A stretch of 64,000 bases of DNA from Agaricus subrufescens. Taxonomy: Eukaryota > Basidiomycota > Agaricomycetes > Agaricales > Agaricaceae. The stretch covers positions 2,666,001 to 2,730,000 of the forward strand of contig CM057060.1 of NCBI GenBank assembly GCA_029945375.1, given 5' to 3'. Positions within the stretch are counted from its first letter, which is position 1. Each line of letters begins with the position of its first letter. Made by a program: the position numbers and the translations under genes. Under the pieces are notes generated by a model, which did not search any database, was not told the DNA's origin, and saw only the letters and a program-made list of their open reading frames with translations. This document shows, one piece after another, positions 43,756-54,690 of the stretch.

Positions 43756-45344
43756 CTAACACGACGCGAGACCCATAGATATCAACTCATTTCCTGCCTT
43801 CACAAAGTAATAATCCCCTACAAGACCACAGTCAGTCATTCATCTTTCCAAAAATAGCGTAGTTTGGAACAAACCATAAACAGTCCCTGTAAGTTCATTA
43901 TTAGCAGGCTTATTGACCGTCCCGTTTGACAGCAGACTCTGCCATGAAGGATTCCAAGCGAGCTTGGTTATATTACTCAAAAGCTAGATCGAAAGACAAA
44001 GCTCAAATGAGACTTTATTCGGGCTATAAGGGAAAAGAGGGACAGACCTGAATAGCAGCATCGGCATACTTCTCTTTCAGGCTAGGTGTTGTCTCAAGCT
44101 GCGACAAGAGGAGAAGACCTGTAGCGGCAATCGTTGCTGCTGAAGAATCGGCCGGGCGCGGAGAGGGAACAAGAGGTGCATTGTAATCCCTTCAACACGT
44201 GGAGGTTAGAAATAGAACAATATGACAAGGAGGCGACCATTATTCACCAGGGCACAATGCCATCAGTAGGGAGATTGCCGAGGAAATAGTCCGCTAGGCG
44301 AATCGAGGTATCGCGGTATGCGCAGTTGCCCGTGAGTTTGTACACTACGGAAGATATATGAGCAACCTAGCATTTGATTGATCGAAAATCTACACCGCTT
44401 ACTGTTCGCAAAGCCATAAATACCCCACGCTTGACCGCGCGACCACGTGCTGGAAGAGAATTCAGGTGGGGCCTCAAACGACGATCTCGCGTGGACCGTA
44501 CCTATTATCCGAGAACCCTTGGGCCGTCTTCTTTGCAGTAACAGCACCAGTGAACGTGTTGTAATGGATGACATGCCAAGTTCCTCCGTCGGGCCTAATA
44601 TGGTTTGTCGTGGTTGTATTCGCGTGTGTTTTCCCAATCGTGCGCAGTGTGTCGTTTTTAGTCAGGTCAGCCGAATGGAACAAAACCTCGAGGTTCATCA
44701 TGTTATCAATGATGACCTACGCACAACGTGTTAGAGTTCGCGTAGCTCTAAATTTAGAACACCACGCACCTGGAAATCTGGATCGGGCGCGTCCCAACTT
44801 CTCGTGCACCCAACAGTGGGATTAAATCGGTTAGCGAGTAATCTTGCAAAATTATTCACGGCAGTAATAGCCGTCTGGTTGGTCGGATTTCTGAAGTTGT
44901 ATCAAACGTAAGCGATAATGTCAACAAGGCAATAGTTTTTACATACATGGCTAGTTCTTCAAGGAATGGATAACTCAAAAAGCCAACGTCATGCCCTTGA
45001 TGGTTTGTAATTTCAAGGGGTACCAACGCAGCACTCGCTTCGCGTCCCAACTCCAACCAATTTGCAATCCCTAACCCGTTCGCTGACGTCGCACCGCATA
45101 AGGTCCGCCTCGTGTTCAAAGCATAGAGTGTAGACGGAAAGAAGCCTGATGTCCACGTATCTGGAGAGAACAGCTGCCATACACCAGCCTGTTGGTTCGT
45201 ATACTGGGGGTACCGGGTAGGGTTCGGGAGACCTTTGAATGTCGCGAGAATCTTCTGTGGAACGAGAGGCGAGAAAAGTTCCTTAGGGACAGTGGCCGCG
45301 AGGACGGGGGCGACCAGGAAGGTGAGGGCAACCACAGCTTTCAT
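43756..45344 (-). CDS. GH88 unsaturated glucuronyl hydrolase, secreted
   Basis: Releases unsaturated uronic acids from oligosaccharides made by polysaccharide lyases. MKAVVALTFLVAPVLAATVP is a signal peptide. Six-hairpin family landmarks follow: PDTWTSGFFPSTLYALN, NHQGHDVGFLSYPFLEELA, RSWDAPDPDFQVIIDNMMNL (the Asp-rich catalytic segment), NHIRPDGGTWHVIHYNTFTG, SDNSTWSRGQAWGIYGFAN, LADYFLGNLPTDGIVPWDYN, SPRPADSSAATIAATGLLLL and NELTGTVYGDYYFVKAGNEL. About eight short introns; intact. Divergent from Vps1, 967 bp apart. Confidence 0.9.
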
Positions 45345-46311
45345 CGCTTCTCGTAGAATGGTGGATGGCTGACAGCAAGAGGAAGATGGGTGTAAGGAAG
45401 CCAACAGAGAGTTATATATATGGGCGGGTCATAGCGAAATTTAAAGCGTCTCTCATGCCGAAGAAGCCCTTATGGACAGGGGCCATTTGACCGAATAGTA
45501 TTCCGACGCATGGCTTTCATCAGCTGATAGAGTAACATATGTCTGGAAGCCACGTCCCTATCTCACGGATTTTCGCGGATTTAAAGAAGGCCGCATAGTT
45601 TAAAAGCAAGGCGCGAACAGGAATCCCGACTTCGTGAAAATTGAGCAGGTAGGGGAGTGATCGGCTCGGCGGCTGGAATGCTGTGCCAATAAATCACGGC
45701 TCTAGCATGGCCTAGTGTGAACAGTAAGTCAGAAACAGCGTTAGGCTACAATGGCTTCGAGATACCCACGATCAGTCAAAAATTAATCTATGGCTTTTCA
45801 TGTGGCGTCAAATTTTTTTATGCAGCAGCAGCAGGTCTGAACATTCAGATCCGGACCGGGGTGTTCTGGATCTTCTGGCTATCGAAACATCACATGGTCC
45901 CGCTGGGTGGGGGTCAGCAGGCCGGCCCCATTGCAGGGAGAGCTGGGGATGAGACCCATGGCGTTGGTCGGGCATAAATGAGGATCGCTTGTTTTTCGTG
46001 GGGCAAGAGATTTAATTGAATGGCCCAATTTCAGCTAGTGATATTCTCCGGTGAAGCGGTCTATCGCATTGTGCTGTGCCGGAAGAGGCCGTGACGAGTA
46101 TTTCCAACCGCTGGCGGATGAATGCGGCGACTAGCGAGCATTAGGACACGCAGCAGCAGGCCGACTGCGGATGACGGGGGCCAGGAGGTGAGGTAGACAA
46201 GGCGGTTTGTGCGAGTTTGGCCACCCGTGCAGCTGCGGCCTCCTGTTCGCTTGACTCGTCCAGCCCTTTTTACCTCTCTCTCCCTCTCTCCTTCTCGTCG
46301 CTGCCCTAGAT
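45345..46311. promoter_or_regulatory. divergent promoter region of GH88 and Vps1
   Basis: About 970 bases. A TATATATAT box on either strand at 45413-45421 lies about 70 bp upstream of the GH88 start codon. A CT-rich stretch (46260-46295) directly precedes the Vps1 ATG, as is common in fungal promoters. Confidence 0.5.
45413..45421 (-). promoter_or_regulatory. putative TATA box of GH88
   Basis: TATATATAT about 70 bp upstream of the start codon at 45344. Confidence 0.55.
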
Positions 46312-48992
46312 ATGACATCAACTCAATCAGGTCTCGGAACAGAAATCGTCTCCGTCGTCAACAAACTCCAGGATGTCTTCGGTGCCATTGGCCAGTCCGG
46401 CTCAGCGATAGACTTGCCCCAAATTTGTGTGCTGGGTAGTCAGAGTAGTGGAAAGAGTAGTGTTCTGGAAGTGAGTAGGAAATCCTTTACCGCATTGCTT
46501 TTCTCATTTCTATGCCCGTAGAACATCGTTGGGCGTGACTTTTTACCTCGAGGAACAGGTATTGTTACGCGGCGGCCACTGGTCAGTCTATCGCTGCGCA
46601 TCGTCGTGGTGCCACTCTGACGTGTTCTACAGGTCCTGCAACTTATCAATCGTCCCGCTGGTACAGCCGGTGGCCGTACGTCCAGTCTGCTCTCCTGTTT
46701 GTCGTGATTTTGTGCTCAAAGGTTATTTAGCCCAAATCAATGGTGTAGACAAGTCAAACGATAAGAATGCAAACCCCGACGAATGGGGCGAGTTCCTTCA
46801 CCTTCCGGGGGAGAAGTTTTTCGACTTCCACAAAATTCGAGCAGAAATCGTTCGCGACACGGAGGCCAAGACGGGGAAGAACGCTGGCATCTCCCCCCAG
46901 CCTATCAACCTTCGTATCTACTCCCCCAACGTCTTGACCCTCACCTTGGTTGATCTTCCTGGTCTGACCAAGGTGCCAGTAGGAGATCAGCCCCGAGACA
47001 TCGAAAAACAGATTCGCGATATGCTTATGAAGTATATCTCAAAGGCCGCGTGTATCATTCTTGCTGTTACGGCAGCCAACACCGATTTGGCCAATTCGGA
47101 TGGTCTCAAGATGGCGCGAGAGGTGGATCCAGAAGGATTGAGAACCATTGGTGTCTTGACGAAGATAGATTTAATGTAAGTCAGCTTTAGACCTCTGACA
47201 TTGTGCATGAAGCTCAAATCCCGTCAGGGACAAGGGGACTGATGTCGTCGATATCCTTGCTGGCCGCATAATTCCTCTCCGTCTGGGCTACGTCCCTGTT
47301 GTCAACCGCGGTCAACGTGATATCGAGTCCAGTAAGGCTATTGCAGCCGCTCTCGAACATGAACGGATGTTTTTCGAAAATCACTCTTCTTACAAGAGCA
47401 AGGCCCAGTTCTGCGGGACGCCTTTCCTCGCACGCAAGCTCAATATGGTTCGCCACTTTGCTCAAAATGAAGTTTCAATCATTAACTACTCCTCAGATTC
47501 TAATGCATCACATTAAAGCCACCATCCCGGATATCAAAGCCCGCATTGCGCAGCAATTGGCAAAGTATAACTCTGAATTGCAAAGTCTCGGTGGTTTTGA
47601 GGGTGATTCTTCGAGCAATGTTGTCCTCTCTGTGATCACAGAGTTTACTACGGACTTCCGGACAACTATTGATGGTAACACCAATGACTTGTCACTGAAT
47701 GAGTTGTCGGGTGGTGCTCGAATCAGTTTTGTCTTCCATGAGCTCTTTAATAATGGTATCAAGAATATCGATCCCTTTGATCAAGTTAAGGATGGCGATA
47801 TACGAACAATGTTGTATAACTCCTCAGTGAGCATGAGCTTTTATCTCCGGAAGGTTCCGTATTCATATAACGTATATAGGGTTCGACACCGGCACTGTTC
47901 GTTGGAACGGCGGCGTTTGAGGCGATCGTGAAGCAACAAATCAAACGATTGGAAGAGCCCGGTCTCAAATGTTGTCAACTAGTCTATGATGAGCTCATTC
48001 GTATTTTGGGACAACTTCTGGGAAAAATTGTGAGCATTATGACATTCTTCTGCTCGATTAATATCTTGTAACACAAGTTTTAATAGCAAGCTTTCCGACG
48101 ATATCCGGCGTTGCGGGAGAGATTCAACTCTGTCGTTGTGAACTTTTTCAAGAAGTCCATGTCGCCGACCACTAAACTTGTGACGGATCTTGTCGCGTAT
48201 GTTCTTTAGCGCATGTTTCGAGTCGGGAAGCTCATGGGCCACAGTATGCAGGCTTGCTATATCAATACTACGCATCCGGATTTCATCTCTGGACACAAGG
48301 TAGGCTGACTACACTCGGTCTGTTCTCAGAGTATCCAAACTTATGCTATCTAATTCAGGCTACCGCGATTGTGACAGAACGCATCAACGCGAGCAAGCCG
48401 CAGCAACCCTCGGCGAGCGATAACAAGCGCCTTCAGATTAACAATAACAAGGACCTTGATGTTGACCCTAAAGAGAAAGAATCGAGTTTCTTCGGGTCAT
48501 TCTTCTCGGCATCCAAGAAGACCGATAAACCATCATCAAAGAAGACTTCCATGGAAGCACCGCCTCCAGTAATCCGACCGCAACAGGCGTTGAGTGAGCG
48601 GGAGACAATGGAGACCGAGGTTATCAGTGAGTATAATAGTTTAAGGGCGATTTCTAATTTACCTTGCTGATCGTATGTTCCTTTGTCTAGAGCTTTTGAT
48701 ACACTCATACTTCAACATTGTGAAGCGCGAGATGATCGATATGGTTCCGAAAGCAATTTCGCTTAATTTGGTAACTCACTCCAAGGATAATCTGCAGCGC
48801 GAGCTTCTCCAGGAACTTTACAAGCCTGATGTGCTTGATGATCTGCTCAAGGAGAGCGAGTACGTTGTCAGTCGTAGAAAGGAGGTCATTGGTATGGTGC
48901 AGGCACTCAACAAGGCAGAGGAGTACGTTATGATCTTCGTCGGGGATGATTGCGGTGGCTGATTATTTACTAGGATTGTCGCTGGCGTATGA
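46312..48992 (+). CDS. VPS1: Vps1-type dynamin GTPase
   Basis: Large GTPase for vacuolar sorting and membrane fission at Golgi/endosome and peroxisomes. Starts [20 protein letters not shown]. GTPase motifs: [13 protein letters not shown] (G1), [13 protein letters not shown] (G2), [10 protein letters not shown] (G3), LTKIDLM (G4). Then [99 protein letters not shown], a Ser/Lys-rich insert ([19 protein letters not shown]), and the GED-like [20 protein letters not shown] to KAEEIVAGV. The insert without a PH domain and the [10 protein letters not shown] segment match Vps1 and not Dnm1 (from memory). About ten GT-AG introns; no defects seen. Confidence 0.92.
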
Positions 48993-50365
48993 GCCCCATC
49001 CAGCGGGTGAAGATGCGCTCCGAGACATTATCGATCATCATCCTCGGCTGATTATGTCACAGTCGGTTAGGGTCTTCCATGCGAGATGTTATAATTGTTG
49101 GCGATTTAATACCCGTTTTCCTTTACAAGTTTTTTGGTATATTAGCATTCTTCGCATTAGTCTTTCTGGATTCTATTTAGAAAATTTGTTGGTCTCGACC
49201 CACTGATCAAGTGGTGATAGCTGGGCGCCTGCAGCCGCCCACCTGACAGCTCGTATCATAAAAAGATGGGTGGAGCACTTTTTGTTATCTTGCCGTTAGT
49301 ACCGGGATCTTTCTCAGCAACACGAGTTCTCCGGCGCTTGATGTGATCAAAATGATCTTTCCATCTTTATGGATGCTTTCATGATGACTTTTAAGGTACA
49401 GACGTTCTGATTTCTATAGCCATCATACAAGTGTACTAGAAATTTGTTGGGATCGATCAACTATCAATCAATTGCTGTTCAACTCCAAGGAAAACTGTGC
49501 TTGTGTGGCGGTGATCTATTTCAGTCGCGACTCCAGGTTCCCCGTATCCGTTTTGAGATGTCCTGTTCGCGGGCCCAAAAAGGCAAATCAGAGATGGAAC
49601 ATACGGGTTGTAACGACGGACATCATTTTGTTTTCGCGCATCACGCAGGTTGCGAGTGGCACTTGGAGCGCTTGATGAGAGGGCGGAGATGTGGAGTCTG
49701 CATAAATAGGGTTTCAAGCTCCGGGATCCGGGGAGGGACGGTTCGCGTGGGAAAGAAATGTCACGGTTGGGTCACATGATGTCATCAATGATGACTGTTT
49801 CGCGCAGTTTCGGGGGCGGAACCGGAGTGGACCTTCCGCATTGATAAACAGGGCCCAGCGACAACGTGTTGCGAGCAATGGAAGTATGATCCAGCGGATT
49901 GGGGTGAGGAGATAGGCAAAGGATGTGGAAACCTGTTAGGAACTGACGAAGATGGGGGGGAAGGGCTAAGGCTTTGGGTTAGTTTGGGAAAGACATTCCC
50001 GGTTACCAAATAGTGGTATAATGGTCGTCAGGGATCAGCCAGGTTACGTGGCAAGTCCCCATTGCCCAGTCTCTTGTCCCCCCTCCACCCATAGACAGTC
50101 GGCCAAAAGAACCCCAGCGTTGGTATCGATGGAGATTTGGAGGAGAACGGGCAAGGTGTGTCGAAAAACTGGAGGGAATCGCGGCTACGGGGGGCCCCGC
50201 GGGGACCAGGGGAAGGGATGGAAAGGAGGGGAAGTTACGTAAGATGGAGTGAGTCAGTTGTCGGAGTTTGAAATGGAGAAGGTATATAAGGACGCTGTTT
50301 CGCGATTCAAATTCCACTTTCACCCCGACTCTTTACTTTCCCACGCTCAGTCCAAAAATTTTACT
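48993..50365. other. intergenic stretch and TBP promoter
   Basis: About 1.4 kb between Vps1 and TBP. Open frames at 49444-49779 and 50021-50242 lack family features. The TBP TATA box is at 50283. Confidence 0.45.
50283..50288 (+). promoter_or_regulatory. putative TATA box of the TBP gene
   Basis: GGTATATAAGGA with TATATA at 50283-50288, about 80 bp upstream of the TBP start codon. Confidence 0.6.
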
Positions 50366-51542
50366 ATGTCTTTCGCGTTGCCCGCCCGCCAGGTCACCTT
50401 CTCCCGCCCCAACACCCAGCAACAGCCATATCAGCCTCCTCAACAGTCCCAGTACCAGCCTCCCCAGACCCATGGCCTGGCTCTCCCCTCCGGCAACGCG
50501 TATAATGCCCCCGTCCAGGCTAGCTCTGGCATAGCCTTGCCTGGCCCTTCCCCGCTCTCGAACTCTTATGTTCCTCCTCAACAGTCTCAGCAGAGCCAAG
50601 TCACGGCGAGCAAGCCCTCTCCTCAACAGACTGGTTCGTCTACTACTGCTGTTGCGGGTCCTTCCGCGACCTCTGCGACGACCCCCACGCCCTCAACACC
50701 GGCGCCTCTTACCCTCGAGCAGCAACACATCACGGCGGTTGAGGGTATTGTACCGACCCTCCAGAACATTGTTGCTACAGTCAATCTGGACTGTCGACTC
50801 GACCTGAAGACGATTGCTCTTCACGCTAGGAATGCCGAATACAACCCCAAGGTTTGTACATGATTCATAAGCTTGTAATGTATGGCAAAGTCGAACTGCT
50901 CGATATTTGCATGATTATAGCGTTTCGCGGCCGTCATCATGCGTATTCGAGATCCGAAGACAACCGCCCTCATCTTTGCGTCGGGCAAGATGGTCGTGAC
51001 GGGCGCGAAGTCGGAGGACGATTCGCGTCTGGCGTCGCGTAAATACGCGCGTATCGTGCAGAAATTGGGCTTCGATGCCAAATTTTCTGAGTTCAAGATA
51101 CAAAACATTGTGGGCAGTTGCGATGTCAAGTTCCCCATTCGCTTAGAGGGTCTCGCATACTCCCACGGACAGTTCAGTAGTTATGAACCTGAGGTATGTC
51201 TGCTCGTTTCGGCTGGTTGAACATAATGCTTAACCTTTACGCAGCTGTTCCCTGGTTTAATCTATCGCATGATTAAACCCAAGGTCGTGTTGCTCATTTT
51301 TGTCTCGGGCAAGATTGTCTTGACTGGTGCCAAGGTGAATCACTGTTCTTTTGCTTTTTTCATATGTTCGGAGGCCCCATGGCTCTGTTCATCTTGCGGC
51401 TAATCACCGCATGGCTTGGAACGCCTCCTGCAATCTGGTATCAGCTTGCTGACACTGCTTCCGTGGCCATCAGGTCCGAGAAGAGATTTACACTGCCTTC
51501 AACACGATCTATACTGTCTTGTGTGAATTCCGCAAGCCATAA
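50366..51542 (+). CDS. TATA-binding protein (TBP)
   Basis: General transcription factor of all three nuclear RNA polymerases. Four exons (50366-50851, 50921-51193, 51245-51334, 51474-51542), about 305 residues. The start is at [16 protein letters not shown]; an upstream in-frame Met (50249) would read through the TATA region. N-terminus of about 125 residues is Gln/Pro/Ser-rich. The saddle domain starts at [20 protein letters not shown] and contains [93 protein letters not shown] and [19 protein letters not shown]. Complete and highly conserved. Confidence 0.97.
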
Positions 51543-52030
51543 ACGGCGCAGTGTCTAGTCTCCCTTGCTCTGGTCGTGCCCCTCATTTGACTCCTTCCTC
51601 GTTTTCATGGTTATGTTGGGTTTTATCCTTGTTGTGCCGATGATGCAACGAGGCCAAGGATAGAGGCGATAAAAGTGAACAAAGCGTTCTACCCCGCGAT
51701 TGTAGTGCACGTCGCGTCGTCGGTTTTGTTGAGTTGTAGCTGTCGGGTTTCGGTATCATATTCCCTTATACAATCATGGACATACACGCATTCATACGTA
51801 CACATACAACTCTATTAAATACACATTGGCAATGTATAAATAAATTCGTTTTTTCTTGACCCTTGTGTGAATGATTGAGTGATTTAGTTGTGGACTGATG
51901 TGCGCATTTCGTCTCAGTCTACTTATGATGCGCGACGCTGCTCGTCATAAAATGGGGCTGGGTCTCCACTCTCTGCCTCTTTGTCCGTCTATTTTCCCGG
52001 TAGCTGGCTATCGTCCAAGGCTCTCCCGAC

Positions 52031-53930
52031 ATGTACAACTTTACTGCTGTCCTTGCTGCTCTTCGACTTAGCCAAAGCTTTATCAACCCGTCGCCCGGTG
52101 CTGCTTCTTCTGGGTTTCAGTCCGCGTTGCAGGCTGTCGGTGGGAGCCCGAGAGGCAACCACACAGACTGTGTTGTCGAACCCTATGACATTCTAGTCTC
52201 AGCGCCTGCGTTCCAGCCATATGAGGAGACACAGGCAAATGTCTACAGGTACCGCCAGCAGCAAGGAGTCAACCTTGGATCTCTGTAAGCTTCCCACTTT
52301 CATACTCGAGGATTCACACCTGATTGCTTCTCTACTCAGCTTTGTTCACGAGCAGTGGATGACTGCATCTCTTTTCGAGTGTGCAAAGGCACCAAAGTTG
52401 GCCGAGTTGGATATAGCGGGTGGCTGGGGAGGTCAAGCGAGCGCTCGAGCTATCCTTGAGAGACATTGGGATACGTTTGTCACTGCTGATACTTTTACCT
52501 ACCTCGCCAGCGTTGGGATCAATACCGTCAGAATACCCATTGGTCATTATATCCTAGGATCCCAATTCATTATGGGAACACCGTTCGAACCGTTTGTTGA
52601 TGTCTACAAGAATGCTTGGCCAAGACTTTTACGCGTTATTAATCAAGCTGCTGAAGCTGGTATCGGTGTTCTTGTTGATATGCATGCTGCACCTGGGAGT
52701 CAGAATGGTCAACAACATTCGGGTGTGTCGGATGGGCAGACGAATTTCTTCAAGACGCAGGCGTATCAGGATTTGTTGGTCGCGGCCTTGAAGTATCTCG
52801 TGGAGCAGTTGGGTCCGATTACGAATGTTATTGGGATACAGATTTTGAACGAACCGGCAGCCGACTCGAGCCTGGAAAGTTTCTGTGAGTTGTTGATATT
52901 TCTTTCTCCTGTATGACCGATATTGACACTGCGATTTTACAAAAAGATTCTCGGGCTATTGATAACATGCGTCAAGTTCCAAAATACGGGAAAATGCCCA
53001 TTTATATTCATGATGCCTTCGATATGAACCGGTTCCTTCCTTTCGTCGCCGGTCGTCGTGATTTCGTCGTACAGGACCACCATTCCTATTTTGTGTTCTC
53101 CGACAGTGATTCCAAAACGCCAGCAAATCAACAGACTGCGAATGTCAGAAGCGGTATCGCTGATTCATTCGCGAATGCTTCACTTGCAGAACGACGAAAC
53201 TTGGTTATTGGAGAATGGTCTTGTGCCTTGACGGAGGGAAGTCTTTCGAGTCAAAGAGATAGAATTCAGGCTCAGAAAGATTTCTGCACGGCTCAGTTGG
53301 AGACATATTCGAGCGTTGCTGCTGGATGGTACTTCTGGTGTACGTTTTATTGCTCATGTTGATGATCGATGACTGACATACTGAATAGCTTGGGATAACG
53401 AACAGTGCCAAAATGATGTTGGCTGGTGTTTCAAGCATGCTGTCGGTATCGCATTGCCACAGACCTTTTTCACCTATCGAGCTATTACCAGTACAGCTCA
53501 GGCCCAAAACGTATCAACAAAAGTCAGCAAATGGGACCCGCTCAGTGATGGCGAGATTACCACTATCTTACATCCAGCGCCGGGCGACGTGCAACATCAA
53601 TCGGTGCTTGTGACCTCACAACACCGTTTCGATACCATTCATGAGAAACGTCAAATTAGCAAGTTACAGAACCGTCAATTGAAGAACCAAAGTGAAAGCG
53701 TCGATAGTCCTTCGCGTGTCAAAGGGGTGAGAGATGGTTATCAAACTGCCAAAGTGTTTGCAACGTATGGGATGTCGAGACTCGCCTTTGTGGACCAATA
53801 TATCCAGGATGCGGTCTTAAGAGCTGGCATTGATGCAATTTCGAATGGTACGGCAGATTACCGTGGCGGGTTCTTAGCAGGCTTGGCGTATGGAGAACGG
53901 AAGGTCATTGCTAGTTTAAGTTCATCTTAA
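52031..53930 (+). CDS. GH5 glucan 1,3-beta-glucosidase (exo-beta-1,3-glucanase)
   Basis: Cell-wall glucan-active enzyme. Four exons (52031-52284, 52340-52884, 52947-53339, 53389-53930) give 577 residues. GH5_9-like landmarks: GGWGGQASARAILERHWDTF, ASVGINTVRIPIGHYILG, GIGVLVDMHAAPGSQNGQQH with SG, IGIQILNEPA (acid/base Glu), PIYIHDAFDMNRFLPFV, VQDHHSYFVFS and RRNLVIGEWSCALT (nucleophile Glu), then GWYFWSWDNEQCQND. The C-terminal 130 residues (KRQISKLQNRQLKNQSESVD to ERKVIASLSSS) are a polar extension. No clear N-terminal signal peptide is seen from MYNFTAVLAALRLSQSFI, so it may be cytosolic or use an unrecognised signal. Confidence 0.9.
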
Positions 53931-54171
53931 GGTAGACACTATATCACCACTTGTATTCGTTGAATATACCCATGACGAGCGGAGTACAAAGTTTACACAA
54001 GCAATGTATATAACAATGTCATCAAACGAAGAAGATGTACGGATGTAACAATGTCCAGTCCGAGAGTCCGCAAAAGTAGATGAGTCCGTATATAGTTAAC
54101 ATTGCAGGATCGTCGATCAGCTAACGAGAAACGGGTATGAGCATGAAAGGCTGTCTGAAGATAGGTGTAAC

Positions 54172-54588
54172 TCACTGCAATCCACAGGCAGTGGGGTCGA
54201 GTTGGATGGCAGTAACGTCAATTCTGCCCAACGCTTCGGCCTGGTTATTCGTGAGCGTGTTCATCGCCGCCTTGGCGATATTGAACCCAGCAGCGCCGGT
54301 ATCAATAGCCAAGATATTGATAGTCTTGCCAGTACCCGCATATTTCACCTGCCAGCATGATCCACAGGCGCTGGATCCATGTCCTGTAACGGCTGGGGCT
54401 CCACCAATGTTAGGGAAGCCAGGGAGTTGACCGAAGGTGTTGAAACCACGGGGGATCAAACCATTCGCGCCGTCAGAACAGGCAACAGTGGTGAGAGAAC
54501 CACCGGCATTGTCGTAGACGGGGTCAAAGCTGAGTGAAACAGCGAGGGCAGCAGCGGGAAGAGCGAGGAGAGTGGCGAAAAACTTCAT
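54172..54588 (-). CDS. cerato-platanin family secreted protein
   Basis: Small secreted, surface-active protein of fungal walls, related to expansins and known as a plant-response elicitor in some species. One exon, 138 residues. MKFFATLLALPAAALAVSLS is the signal peptide. Family landmarks: SFDPVYDNAGGSLTTVACSD, NTFGQLPGFPNIGGAP, SACGSCWQVKYAGTGKTINI, LAIDTGAAGFNIAKAAMNTL and ALGRIDVTAIQLDPTACGLQ.  Four conserved cysteines (VAC, SAC, GSC, TAC) form two disulphides in the family. Intact. A TATATAAA motif lies about 95 bp upstream. Confidence 0.95.
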   Translation of the reverse strand: MKFFATLLALPAAALAVSLSFDPVYDNAGGSLTTVACSDGANGLIPRGFNTFGQLPGFPNIGGAPAVTGHGSSACGSCWQVKYAGTGKTINILAIDTGAAGFNIAKAAMNTLTNNQAEALGRIDVTAIQLDPTACGLQ

Positions 54589-54682
54589 GATGATTTGTAG
54601 AGCTGGTGTGTATGTGAAGAAGGCGATCGAAGAGTGTTATCGAGTGTAATGCTTGATGATTCTCCAGACATCTATTGGGAGG

Positions 54683-54690
54683 TTTATATA
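54683..54690 (-). promoter_or_regulatory. putative TATA box of cerato-platanin gene
   Basis: TATATAAA on the minus strand, about 95 bp upstream of the start codon at 54588. Confidence 0.55.
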
